Counted from the first letter of the stretch, positions 23,496 through 34,943 are shown. The stretch is 64,000 nt of DNA from Dryas octopetala (GCA_963921425.1 OY992839.1:16471409-16535408), one strand, 5' to 3'. Notes: generated from the sequence alone by a model not told the origin. A program made the numbers and translations.

Positions 23496-23525
23496 GCAAT
23501 GTTAGCAAAGACAACAAATAAGATA

Positions 23526-23540
23526 CCACCGGGCGTGCCA
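23526..23540 (-). other. primer-binding-site-like sequence (right copy)
   Basis: On the minus strand it reads TGGCACGCCCGGTGG, the same as the left copy over 15 bases; the next bases differ (TAT here, GAC on the left). It lies 6 bases inside the LTR end at 23547. Confidence 0.5.
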
Positions 23541-23546
23541 AAAATA

Positions 23547-26500
23547 TGTTCACTCGTTTTTAGCCAAGGTTGGCCAAAAGCAACACTTTGGTCCGTTTTT
23601 GTGTAAGTGCGGGGCGTGCCACCGTCAAGCCAAGTTTTGGCTCAATCGGAATGTGATAGTGATTGGGTTGAGTAACTGCGCCTAAATTGATTCTTATCAA
23701 GCGATTGATCGGCCAAGCTAGGAACCACTCTTGGCCTAGGTTCTTTTCTAGCCTCAGGGACAAGGCTCTTAAAGGCCTAGTCGGAATCGGAATCCGACCC
23801 ACTAGTTGGCCTCCTTAAAATTACGTGATCGAACTCGTGCACAAAGTGGTGCAAGTGCCCAAGCAAAACAAAGAAACTATGGATAACAAAAGTATAATGA
23901 AACTCAATACGATCTTGACCAACCAAGTTAACTTCAAAATTCAAAGAAATAATGAAAATAGCAGGCATTAGATTGAGGGCGAATGAAGGAAAAACTGCAT
24001 TAAAGTTGAAATCAAGACAAGCAAAGTTGCATGAAAAGTAAAAAACAAAACTAAATCGATACCACAAGCCTTTGAGAAGGATGATGGCAGAGCTACAAAC
24101 CTAGCGAACTAGAACTATTGAGAACCTAAAAGCGCCTTGAACGGTAGCAACTAAGTAAAATTGAAAGCAAAATAACTTTGAGAGATTCTTGAGAAATTTG
24201 TGAGTTGATTGCGCTGTGTGTTGAATGTCCTTTTCTCTCTTTTGAATGCGTCTATATATAAGGGTTAGGATAGCAATGGGCCATTACTTGGCCCGGAATT
24301 CCCCCTAGACTCCTTGTACAGATGGGATTTGTACTGTCTTAAAATTAAGATTCGACCGGATTCTTCTTTGATAACCACGTGATCTTGAGCAATGATGGTC
24401 GATGAGAATCCTTTCCAAATTTGAACTCTTTACTTGGACGGAATTCTAGCTTAAGTAGAACTTCTTGGTGGATGAGAAATCCTTATGTGACTTGGGCAAA
24501 GCCATTATTGGCTAAGAAATGTCATCAAGAAGCTTTCGGGCTCGATCAAACTCTTTGAGGTTTTAAGCTTAATAAAAATTCGGCCCAAGTATTGAGACCC
24601 AAACTTAATTAAAAAATTAAAATAAAATGAAACGACCCAGCCTCAAAACTAGGCTGAAACCAACTCTTTTTATTTTTATACCCAATAATAAAATTGCCCA
24701 GCCCATTTTTATCTTCGATTGGACCAATTTCGTTATTTTAAATACATAACCCGGCCTCAAACTAGGCCGAAATTATTTCTCTTTGCTTGAAATTATACAT
24801 GGCCTAGCAAATTGCATTTATTTGGGCCAATTCATCTTATAAAACATGAGAAAGAGATGACCCGGCCTCTCAATAGGCCGGAATTACTCTCTTATTTGAT
24901 ACGACATAATGGATTGAACCACTCAATAAAATATTTTGGCCTTTCACCCACACAAGTCGAGCCACTTTCATGATCCCTCGCCAAAATCCGGCCTCTTCTA
25001 GGCCTTTGAAGCTACTTCACAAAATATTTTCGCCCAGCCTCTTGTAGGCATTTTCTCCCGGCCTCCTATAGTGGGCGAACAACACTTTTGAAACCAAGGG
25101 CGAGGTAGCCCGGGTAGATTTTAATTGATCACTTTCATCATGCTCACAAGGTTGGGTGATCAACATAGTTGATATTTGGGCGAAATAATCAAGAAAAGAG
25201 ATTGGGTGATCAAATCATAAAAAATAGGGAAATAAAGTTACCCGGGCTATGTAGAAGGTATTTGGGTGTGAAAAATGATAGAGAGGTTGGGTGGATGGAG
25301 ATAATGGGAAAAAAGCAATCCAGGCTAATCATAGGATATTTTGTGGGTAGAAGTAGCCTGGATAGCCTAGAAGAAATTTTAGTAGAAAAGGAGAGGAGAG
25401 AGGCTGGACAAAATAGGTAGAAGGAGGCCGGACAAAACAAGAAGAATGAGGCTGGACAAAATAAGAAGAATGAGGCTGGACAAAATATTTATAGACTTTG
25501 GGTGGCCAACTTCCATGTCTCTCTTTCAAAAATAGTTTGGGCCCACTTAAAAATAAAACCACTTTTTGGTCTTCAAAAATATGTATTTGGCTAGGCATAA
25601 TATATATATATATATACACATATACTTTTAAGCTAAATATCTAACTATACATATATATAATAATATATATGTGTATGTATATTATATATATGTATAATAT
25701 ATATATAATAATAATATATATATGTATGTATATTATATATGTGTATAATATATATTAGTGCATACATAAAAGCCACGCCACTTACTCTTTCAATTGTATG
25801 TATATATACATACAATGTGATTAATGCCACTCAATGGCATGCTTTTTATATAAAGTATATATATATATATACATATAAACTCAAAACGTCAATCAATCTC
25901 TCTCTTCAATCAATTCAACCAGCCAATCCTATATATATATATATATATATCAATTTACATACATCCATTCCATTGTCACTTTCTTGCTGGCATGCATTTC
26001 GGCAATTTATATCCATTAAACCAACCCATAGCTATACATATACATCTATGTACGAACGCCCAGGCTACAAAGTTTGACTGCAATTTTCTATTTGTTCTGC
26101 ACATAGGTACACTGATCCAACCATCAACTTCTACAAAAAAAATCTCTATTTCAAATTGACTCCAGGTAACTCCCACGAAAGCCACCTAAGCTGGTTGGGC
26201 TTCCCGCATTCAATATCCACCATCCTCAATTTGGTCTCTTCTTCCTGCTTTACTGAATTTCAAAATTGGCTGAACCTTACTTGCATATTTCACTCAGTGC
26301 AACCCATCAACCAAACAACAAACTACATCTCTGTCCGCCAGCACTCCTTGCAATTTTCCTCCTCTCTTTTTTTCTTTTTGATTCAAACAACCAACAAACA
26401 ACTACTAGTTGGATTTTAAGCCACCCAAATATCAAAATAAGTTACTACACATGCTTCTTCTTCATCTGAAATACTCAACCATTCATTGGCTGTCATCTTG

Positions 26501-26699
26501 TGGTTTTTGGAACTCCATTAGCAGCCCCCTTCAACTCTCTTGGTTCGGTGGTAATACCGCACGCCATGTGTTCGATTTAAGTCTCCACTTAGCTTGGCAT
26601 GACTCAAACTTCATGAATGAAGGTAGGTTGGCCTCCTCTCCACAACCATTCCCATTCTACTTGTCTTGCCATGGTAAATGCTAATTTATGGCCCAAACA
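23547..26699 (-). mobile_element. right LTR of the composite (about 3.15 kb)
   Basis: Inverted copy of the left LTR: on the minus strand it begins TGTTTGGGCC at 26699 and ends GAGTGAACA at 23547. TA-rich microsatellites lie at 25,595-25,770 and 25,850-25,950. They differ in length from the left LTR and account for part of the size difference. The TATA block is at about 24,249-24,262. Because its gag lies to its left, this is the 5' LTR of the minus-strand element. No 3' LTR is present for either arm. Confidence 0.75.
24249..24262 (-). promoter_or_regulatory. LTR TATA box (right LTR)
   Basis: On the minus strand this reads CCCTTATATATAGA, identical to the left LTR block. A transcript from it would read gag-pol in sense and then the PMD gene in antisense. 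Confidence 0.5.
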
Positions 26700-27254
26700 A
26701 CTGGGAAATGATTTTTAAAACTGGGGGATTGTAAAGGACATCGTAAGGTTTTAGAGTTAAACGTGTGTAAAATGGTTTTTCTGAAAAGATATTTAATCTT
26801 TGATTTTCATTTCCGTTTAACTGTCCACTCACTGAGCCTATCTCACCGTTTTCTTGTTGTCTTAAATTGTCCCTCCAGGTAGTAGTTTTGGTGGAGGTCG
26901 AGCCAAACACGTCGAGGTATAGCATCCATTTTCCATTCCCGGATCTTGTAGGCATCTTTTCCATTTTGTGGAAATTTCTTTTCTTTAATTGTAAAAAATT
27001 TCTGTAATAGGAGTAGTGGCTCTGATTACCATACTTAAATTATAAGGTTATTTTATATTGTTGGGTCTGAGACCCTTTTTGGTTGTGGTAGAGGTGGTTG
27101 CTGTTTAGAAGTGCTTTTTAACAGGTTTTGAAATTTCTGGGTTAGTCCATTTTCAGGGGAGGTTCTGCCGAATTTTCGGTAGGATTTTCCTTGATTTTGG
27201 ATTCCCGCAGGGCCTCTCCGGGTTTCAGGGTGGAATCCGGGGGCGGTCTTGTCA
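26700..27254 (-). mobile_element. X-left repeat, segment E (5' terminus of X)
   Basis: This is the reverse complement of 37,035 to about 37,570. Shared landmarks are GGTTTCAGGGTGGAATCCGG at 27,216-27,235 and GTCTGAGACCC near 27,064. On the minus strand X begins TGACAAGACCGCC at 27254, comparable with TGACAGAACCGCC at 37035. 26700-26704 (ACTGG) is the right target duplication of the composite. The X end falls directly in an ORF of the caulimovirid remnant. Confidence 0.7.
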
Positions 27255-27898
27255 TGAGTTTAGAAGAATGTTAAAAAGTTCTTTCTTTAGATCTTCATTC
27301 ATTTGTAGTTTATTAATTTTTTCCTTTAATTTGCATTCATTCTTGTAATGCCCCACCTTTCCACGCTTGAAACAAGTTGGTGGTTTTTGAGATTTAAAAT
27401 TTTTTCTTTTTGAAAATCTTTTTCTTTTTAGAAATTTATTTTCTTTTGGCTCTTTAGCCCAATCTGGTTTTTGCCTTGAAAACCTCTTATATTTATGAAA
27501 TTTTTTGGTCTTTTCTTTAAAAAAATGTGAGGTTTTAGAAAATCCAAATTGTTCACAAAAATCTCCCATTTCTTTCCTCTAGAAGATTTTTCTTTTTCTA
27601 AAAGCCTTTTTAATTTCATATCTGTACACAGGGCTAAACCCTCGGCACAAATTTCTGAGACTAGATGCTTAAACGTCAAATGACCATAGGAAATATTTCC
27701 TCCATTTCTGGCTTTAAGCCTGTTTCTTACATTTTTTGCAAACAAAGGAGGAAGTCCAGAAATAAACTTCTCCTTCCAGAAGTCTTGATGGCAGTCAGAT
27801 CTGGTATAAACTTTTGCAAGAAAAACATCTTTATACCACTTAAACTGAGATAAAGTTAGACACTTTAAATTCATTAAGACTTTTCTAGATCTTTCATG
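27255..27898 (-). pseudogene. caulimovirid coat-protein region (broken)
   Basis: Two overlapping frames (27428-27874 and 27252-27569) cover the coat-protein core, with a FKWYKDVFLAKV motif, and a basic tail with a zinc knuckle. The knuckle reads TCFKRGKVGHYKNEC, so its second Cys is replaced by Arg. The frame shift near 27,500 and the X junction at 27254 break the gene. The final TGA of the lower frame is created by the X terminus. Confidence 0.75.
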
Positions 27899-29719
27899 CT
27901 AGAGATCCATAGATCCTAAGAAATGAAGGGTTATTGTATAAGCAAGAGTATTTATCCCATCTTCTTGAGTACCTTCTATTTCTCTTCCTTGCTCAGTCTT
28001 TATCACCCTTTTGGTTGCAAACAAGATTTCATTCCTTGTTTGTTCTGGTAGGAAATCCCACCATCCACTTAATTGACCTGAAAAGCTTGTTACAATAGCT
28101 GAAGCCACTTGGCTTTCAGAATTTCCTACAGCCCTGCCAACAGTAGCGTACATTAACATTTGTCTTATGACATCAATTACCTGGTATTCTATACGTCCAT
28201 TGATGTTCCATTCGACAATGGATCCAGCATCAAATCTGGCAGTGTCAAAATGGAAATTTTCTTCAAATCCCATGTCGACTGGTGTTGGCCTGTGGTAATA
28301 ATTCCTGCTTGGGGCCATGGGAATAGGATTTCTTTTAAAATTAATTTTGTTCACCTAAGCAGCCGAATCCTCTGGATGTCCCAGGAAGACTTGTTCCAGA
28401 TCTTCCTCTTCTTCTCCTTCTTTGGAGAGCACATTAACTCCAGGATCCCTTGTCTCATCTGATTTAGATGATGCGTCTTTTTTTATGTCTAATTTAGACA
28501 ATCTAACAAGTATTTCTTCCATCACATCTTTTTGTTGATTGGAGGTTATTGATGCTTTTAGCTTATAATTTTCCAACACTGGTGGTGGTTTGAACATGAC
28601 TTCCTGACTTTCTATTTTTGAGGTGGAAGCTTCTATTCCTGCCTTTTTAGGGCATAATTTATTTATAGAGTCTTCAATTCTTGAGGTTTAGGCTCCTAGA
28701 GATTGAAGATATAAATTGGTATAATTTCCTTGAGACAGAACATTTCCAATATGTTCGGTAGTGACTTTATCTATTTTAGACAAAGCATCTCCTTTGAAAG
28801 GGGCAGCTAACCCTCCATTAATTTCTAGGGTTTCTGCTGGTGGATGAATAGCCCTAAAAACCTTCCCTTTTTTAGTTAAGTAATTTTTAAAAGGATTTTC
28901 TAAAGTATTGACTACTTGGTTAAATTCTTCAAGGTTGTTTCTCCTAGCAAATCCTTCAAACCAGACAAAAAAAGCTATATGTCTTCTATGCCTCGTTATG
29001 TTGGCGTTTAAAGCTCTATGAAGAATTTCTTTATGTTTTGAGCAAAAGGCTTGCTCAAACCATTCCCTTTTCTTCTTGTTTTTCTCACTCATGAATTCTT
29101 GTTTTAAGAGTTCATGATCTATGTCAAAAGGCCTTTCTTCTTCTAACATATTAATAAAAAATTATCCTTCTATATCTGAGAAGGTTGGTGATTGTGGCCT
29201 TCTTACCTGACCTTGCCTGGTTCCGCTAACTTCAGTGTTAGGTGTTTCTACCCTGTACCAAGGTTGGCTGACTTGGTTGTCAGATTGCATTAATCCTCCC
29301 ATGATGATTTTATCATGTTCTGTTTCTGCTATAAAAGAGCTCCTAGCACTTGAAATTCTTGAACTTTCTCCTCTAGAACTTGAGCTGGCTCTGCTCGTGC
29401 TTTCTCTGCTTATCCTTGTTGACCTGTTTTCAGAAAACCTTATTTCTACATCTCCATCTTGGTGTTCAATGATCTGATCCACCTCTTGGTTTTCTATTGG
29501 TCTAGTAGGTACCTGATTCTGAAGAGTCCATCTTTCGGGCATAGTTATATTATTCCACATAATAGTTTTAGGTACAACTACATTAGCTTTACCCAAATTT
29601 GCCTGAAAAAGGGTAGTTTTACCTTTTGCTTCCAAATTATGTGCTTCTGGACATAAAATATTCATAGCCTTATAATAAATTCTATAAACAACTGCCATGT
29701 TTTGTGAACCTGGAATCAT
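27899..29719 (-). pseudogene. caulimovirid polyprotein region between movement and coat proteins (broken)
   Basis: ORF pieces at 29162-29719, 28688-29149, 28355-28597 and 27899-28354 lie on one strand in viral order, separated by stops or shifts. The first continues the movement-protein C-terminus and then becomes Ser/Arg-rich. The later ones are charged, without a motif I can name, and lead into the coat-protein core. They are remnants of one long ORF. Confidence 0.6.
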
Positions 29720-30262
29720 ATCAAACCCTTAGGTTTGAATATTCAAGGTTAATGCCTTTAAGGCTCCTTCATTTGAAAGTTAGATTGAAAAGTTGGGAAA
29801 ACAATTAAAGAATACTGGCCCATCACATAGTGATGATTCCAGTACTCCCAAAAGTGAATCTGAAAAGATGTTGTGCCTGCAATCTCGAACACAGATAAGA
29901 ACAGAGGTTTTTAACCCAGTTCTGGTTAGTGGTTTTACTGCAACTTGAACCAGACCAATATGTAAGTATTTAAAGTCTCTTTTTTGATGTTCATTTAACA
30001 TCTCTTGTGAAAAAAGTTGAAAACTTTCATGAGTTTCTGAAATAGCAATTGTTCTTTCACAAGTTTTAATTACATAGTCACTTTTAAAAGTAAACGATCC
30101 TTTCTTGTAAATATCATAGATTGGAACCTTAGGGATTTTCCAGTTCTGCAATTGTTTTTCGTAATCCTTAATTACCACTTCTTCTACATTTTTAATCCTC
30201 ATAACATCATTAGATCTAAATTCATCCGATCTACGAGACAGTGATCTAAACAGATTAGCCAT
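29720..30262 (-). pseudogene. caulimovirid movement protein (30K superfamily), 5' part
   Basis: A 160-residue open stretch from the ATG at 30262, beginning MANLFRSLSRRSDEF. The block with YKKGSFTF and the HIGLVQVAVKPLTR stretch resembles the core of caulimovirid movement proteins, which build tubules through plasmodesmata. A stop at 29780 and another before 29719 interrupt it. It begins 217 bases downstream of the primer site, as in virus genomes. Confidence 0.65.
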
Positions 30263-30478
30263 TTAAAACAAATTGAAATTTTAATAATCGTTCAAGTTCT
30301 TAACGGTGTCAAGCGTCCTCAATGCCTATCCTCGGCTAACACGGACTTCCACCCCCCCAAACGATTAATAAAACAAACAAAATGAGACAAAGAGCTAACT
30401 GTTGTCGATCAATGTTTGTAATCGGTGGATTTAGACCACTCCGATGTCACAGGGACTATGATTAACAACAATTAAGTG

Positions 30479-30490
30479 GCTCTGATACCA
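30479..30490 (-). other. tRNA-Met primer-binding site of the endogenous pararetrovirus
   Basis: On the minus strand it reads TGGTATCAGAGC, the standard plant initiator-tRNA-Met complement used by caulimovirids to prime reverse transcription. It lies between the second-ORF region and the movement protein, where the genome origin is expected. Confidence 0.85.
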
Positions 30491-30957
30491 TAAAACACCC
30501 AGGATTTAATCCCTTTTTGATTTATAAATTGGTAGTGAAAGGAGGTAACACATACATAAGTAGATGAATAAAAACTGGAAAATACAGAGGTAGAAAACAA
30601 ACAAACCAAACATAATAACTTACAAATGCATTTGGAACAAGATACCTCCAAATTGCTTTAAGAAGATTCACACTCTAAGTAGCACACTCAAACTTTAAAC
30701 TTAACACTCAAAAGAAGAGTCAAACTCAAACTTCACACTGAACTCTAAACTTGTGATGCCCTCATCTGCTAGCAGGGGGAGTCCGTTATAGTAGAATGGG
30801 AAAGATTCCATCTTATCTCTTCAAGCGCACTGAGAACTAAGTGGGGGACAGCTGGAAATTGATTGAGATGAATAGTATCCCGCACTAATGTAAACAGTAA
30901 CCCGCACTAAAGTGAACAGTAGAGCATCTTTATTGAAAAGTAAAATGGCCGACAACT
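30491..30957 (-). other. caulimovirid intergenic region
   Basis: Non-coding stretch between the second ORF and the primer site, the place where the viral promoter and polyadenylation signal lie in caulimovirids. I see no clear TATA box, so any promoter activity is unproven. Confidence 0.45.
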
Positions 30958-31985
30958 TTATCTGTAAAGATGGGGAAAAATCTCTTCACAGTCATCTTCA
31001 TTATTTAGATGAGTATCAAATTCTTCTGTTTCGGATGTTGACATCTTATCCACTTCATCAAGAGCCTCAAGAAGGTGCTGTTTGATATCAGCTTGGGATA
31101 AGGAAGGATCAGCTGTTTTAGCTGCTTTAATTTGAGATAAAAGTCCTTTAAGGATAGGAACAGATTCCTTATGGGGATGAGAGGAAGATGCTTCTTTAGC
31201 ACCTGTCCGAACTTCATCAACAGATTTTATTTTAAATTTGGGGGGAAGCAAATGCTGAATTTGAAACTGGTTCCACCATTTTATAAAAAGATGTCTTTTA
31301 AGATGCGGAAGACAGATGAAATCATCTTCCTCAGGGGGAGAAATTTCATAAACCCATTTTAAGATCCAAATCATATCATAAAGATAGAAAAACCAAATAA
31401 GAGCTTCCCAGTAGTCTGCCAAATCAAAATTAGAAGATCTAAATCTGAAAAAAGAATTTTTTAATTCTAAAGGCAAGAGATCAATAGAAGGACCCCAAAT
31501 AAGAAACCAAGCTTTAAACCAATTTGGAAGGGGCTTCTTATCTCTGATTTGAAAATTGAAAAACCAGGAATGTGAGAAAATATCATTTTGAAGACATAAA
31601 GCATTTTCCTAGGCATGCTGGTAATCAAAATAACTGAAGTAATTTGGGAAGATTTTTGGGTTTCTAAAACGTCTTTTAGACATTGGGTTAGAACCCCAAT
31701 CTTTCAAAGATAATATCTTTAAGATATATAATTGGGAAAACCCAATGACTCTTTTAGAGTCGTTTCTGTCGTTGTGGATTATTTTAACCGATCCAGTTTC
31801 TATGAGAATTGCTTAATAGAAAAACTGATTTTTTCCCTCAAATTTAGGGTGTAAATGTCCTATTAAATATAATCTTGCTACTTCAGCTGGGTTGAGTTCT
31901 GTGTGAACATCTTCAATGAGTCAAAGGGGGATTTCCATTGAAGGGATATAAGGAGACCTTTTAAGTTCCTCATCTTGCATTTTTT
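30958..31985 (-). pseudogene. caulimovirid second-ORF-like region (broken)
   Basis: The clean part is 30958-31476, 172 residues with DDFICLPHLKRHLFIKWWNQ followed by an acidic C-terminus. 31,480-31,985 continues the same kind of coding sequence upstream but contains several stops. It follows RNase H, matching the position of the uncharacterised ORF2 of florendoviruses. Its function is unknown. Confidence 0.5.
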
Positions 31986-31987
31986 GT

Positions 31988-32461
31988 TTATTTTTTCCTT
32001 CCATGGGTCCTTTTAGGTCCCTGGTTTGTTTCTGGCTCAGCTTGTTGGTCCTGCAAATTTCTCCCCTGCAAGAATTCTCTTGTTAAAAAATCAGGGAGAG
32101 AATTATTTTCTCCTTTGATATAATCAATTTGAAAATCAAAGGCAGATAAAATTGCTTGCCATCTAGCAAAAATTTCTTTTGAAGCTATGTTTTTCACATC
32201 TTTAGTTAAAACATCTTTAGCTGCTTTATAATCTACCCTGATTAAAAAGGTTTGGTTCAATAAATCACTTTCAAATTTTGTTACACACAAAACTATTGCA
32301 AGGATTTCTTTTTTTATTGTTGAATAATTTTGTTGGGTTGGCTTCCAAATACCTGATGTGAAACTTACCAATTGTTCCTTATCTTGAATCCTTTGTTTTA
32401 GGATTCCACCATATCCCTGTTCTGAGGCATCAGTTTCGACTATTTTAAAGGCCTCTGGCAT
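31988..32461 (-). pseudogene. caulimovirid RNase H domain
   Basis: A 157-residue open stretch with IVETDASEQGYGG (first Asp), a Glu in YSTIKKEILAI and Asp in RVDYKAAKD and SLPDFLTRE, so all four catalytic acids are visible. It follows the RT fragment with a gap of about 120 bases containing a stop. Confidence 0.8.
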
Positions 32462-32583
32462 ATGAATAGAAAGGCATGGTAATTCTTTTGCCTTGGCTTT
32501 TAGCCTTTTTACTGCCTCAGTATGTTCTTTAATCCAGGCAGTAGGGTTCTTTCTTAACCTTTAATATAAGTCTGCAATATAAT

Positions 32584-33330
32584 TTAGGCTTGAAAGAAGT
32601 CTGCAATATAATTTAGGCTTCCTAGAAACCTTTGCAGTTGAGTTTTCTCTTTTATTTCGTCTGGAAATTTTTCTGCAAATGCTATAGCCCTGTCAATTGG
32701 GATTATTGTCCCTTGAAAAATATTGTGACCAAGAAATCTTACCTTGGTTTGGAAGATTTCCATTTTCTTGGCTGAAACAACCAGTCCTGCATCTATAATA
32801 ACTTTTTGAAAGATTTTTACATGCTTGACATGTTGTCCAAAAGTTTTAGAATAAACCAAGACATCATCAATATAAACAATGGTGGATGAAGAGTAAGGGT
32901 TAAAAATCTCATTCATGATGTTCTGGAATTCTGAAGGGGGCATTCTTTAAACCAAATGGCATTACATTCCATTCATAATGCCCAAAAGGGACAGTAAAGG
33001 CAGTTTTATACCTTTCTTATTCCTTAATTTGGATTTGCCAATAGCCTGACTTCATGTCAAACTTTGAAAAAACTGTGGCTTCACATAATCTATTCAACAG
33101 GTCTTTTTTATTAGGTAAAGGGTACCTAATCCACCTAAGGGCTTTGTTTAATGGTTTGTAATTAATTACTAACCTGAGAACTTCTCTTTCTATTCAGCAG
33201 CTTTCTCAACATAGAAAGCTGGGCAACTCTAGGGTGATGTGCTTTTCCTTATCAGGCATTTTCTTAAGAGATCATTAATCTCTGTTTTGCACAGTTCTAA
33301 ATGAGTACTATTCATTTGAATTAAAATGTT
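32584..33330 (-). pseudogene. caulimovirid reverse transcriptase, partial and frameshifted
   Basis: 32584-32943 is open and contains the catalytic IVYIDDVLVYS and the RFLGHNI block. Upstream, to about 33,330, the fingers/palm part is still recognisable but crosses stops and shifts (near 32,943, 33,020 and 33,180). A direct repeat of about 24 bases at 32,568-32,591 and 32,599-32,622 disrupts the RT end. Confidence 0.75.
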
Positions 33331-33340
33331 TACTGAATGA

Positions 33341-34943
33341 AAAATCATTTCTCAAAATACTCCACAACTGAAACCTCACGCCACACTAGTAGCCGGGGAA
33401 TTGCTGGTCATACATTGAGGTAATTAAGCTCACCACATCCCGTGCATATGCACGAGCAGGCAGATAACTAGGCTTGCCACTTCCCGTGCAGAGTGATCTC
33501 AATGCACGGGCAGGTAGAAATGCTCGCCACTTCTCGTGCAGAGCGAATCTATACACGAGCAGGCAGGAAACTAGGCTCGACACTTCCCGTACAGAGCGAA
33601 TCGATGCACGGGTAGGCAGGCATTCTCGCACAACCTCAATCACAACATTCTTGAAACTAACTCATAACTTTCATTGTTTAATAATATATTAATGCCCCTT
33701 GTATTTCTTTTCAGATTTATCTCTAGATATACATCATCATCAACACTTGTTGTGAGAAAATTTATTCTTAAAACATTTATAAAACAAGGTCCACTCGCTA
33801 TTTACTCTGAACTATGCCGAATCCTTTTCGAAATTAATTGATTTGTACTCACAACCCCTCACTTGTTTGCTATTCAAATCATACCAATACTTCCTCAAAA
33901 ATTAATTTGATCAAATCTGTATAATAATTACCTAATCATCATTTATTTACCTCGACAATAAATATTATTTCTCTAATTCAACAATTATCTTCAGAGCATC
34001 TTTAATATTTCCCAATTAATCCCATAGCCTTAAATTATCGTCAATTCATTCTCATGATCCAAATCCTACACTTAGCCTCCTCTAACATAAAACAAAAAAT
34101 CACACAAAGCAGACAATTCACCCACGGTACTCAACAATATAATCAGATAAGTTTCACTCACAGTGTAACCATGTGAAAAGACTGAAATGTCCTTGGACGG
34201 CAACACGCTCGGATAACAAATCTGGCAGCATGACGGCATCGGGAATAAGATTTTTTGAGCTCGTGTACCTGTTATTACCAGACAACCAATTAAATACAAT
34301 TCAGAAACACAATTTGGCCACTGAACGATCGAAACGGGCGGCTGCCACCACACACGGTGGCTGCCCCGCCCCAAACAACACACAAACATCAATAAAAACT
34401 TACCAAAAGGACCTAGAAAGGTTCCTGAGACCTCAATTGAGCGGAATCGGGTCAAACAACCATTAACCCGTTGCCAAAATTGGTGGTTCCGATGGTACGT
34501 GGCAGCGGCGGCACAAACCTCGAGGATCATTTTTGACAACTGTACCGACGGCCAAAAGTCGCCGGAAATGGCCGAAATCGGCGGTGGAAGCTGCGGCTGC
34601 GTTGGACTTCCTGAGGTCATTGCTTCGTCGTGGAGCATTGTATTGACGAACGGAGACCATGGCTAGACTCACCATGACGAGGGGAACACAGCCCAGTAGG
34701 TCCGGCCATCCAATTTCTGCCGAAACAGTGAGATCACGGTGGTGCAACCGTAACTTTTGTGGCTTGCTGCACTGTTGTGGGTGGTCGGATGGCCGATCCG
34801 AGACCACCAATAGAAAGGTATCGTCGATACCTTTCCAACGCCACCAAGCACGCCTGAATCGAAGGTCGGGAGCGAGAGTTATAGTCGGTCAAAGTTTTGT
34901 CAAGAGGAGAGGAGGAGAGAGAAGAGAGAATTCGGGAAGAGAG
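33341..34943 (+). mobile_element. B3 outer repeat, 5' segment
   Basis: Related to the central and 3' part of B1: 34,160-34,260 matches 2,870-2,965, and 34,500-34,640 matches 3,400-3,525. A GC-rich tandem array of about 60-bp units lies at 33,430-33,620. The 5' end is uncertain: TGAAACCTCACGCC at 33369 resembles the B1 start, but the 780 bases that precede the array in B1 are largely missing. B2 is inserted at 34,943. Confidence 0.6.

Larger units (their letters stand above)
4533..26699. mobile_element. 22-kb palindromic Tat-lineage Ty3/gypsy composite with inverted LTRs
   Basis: The left arm 4533-12427 and right arm 18600-26699 are inverted near-copies: LTR, primer-site region, gag-pro and the start of RT. 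The spacer 12428-18599 holds the PMD gene, integrase and the rest of RT/RNase H. The left end reads TGTTTGGGCC and the right end GGCCCAAACA, so both outer termini are U3 ends of an LTR. The flanks carry the same direct 5-bp repeat ACTGG (4528-4532, 26700-26704). A normal LTR element has one U3 and one U5 terminus. The matched duplication implies that the composite was inserted as one molecule rather than as two independent elements. Confidence 0.8.
27255..33340 (-). mobile_element. endogenous pararetrovirus fragment (Caulimoviridae, Florendovirus-like), decayed
   Basis: In minus-strand order the fragment holds RT, RNase H, a second-ORF-like region, an intergenic region, an initiator-tRNA-Met primer site, a movement protein and a coat protein. 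This is a circular permutation of the usual caulimovirid order and runs across the genome's numbering origin, as expected when a circular DNA form is captured. Frames are broken by many stops and shifts. The fragment lacks the end of CP, protease and the start of RT. It is cut by X at 27,254 and merges into B3 near 33,340. Florendovirus is my best guess from the gene layout and second ORF, not a firm assignment. Confidence 0.8.

Noticed and set aside
4533..26699. Two independent retrotransposons inserted in opposite directions
   Set aside because: Matching ACTGG on both outer flanks and absence of any 3' LTR favour one event. Not fully excluded without long-read and population data.
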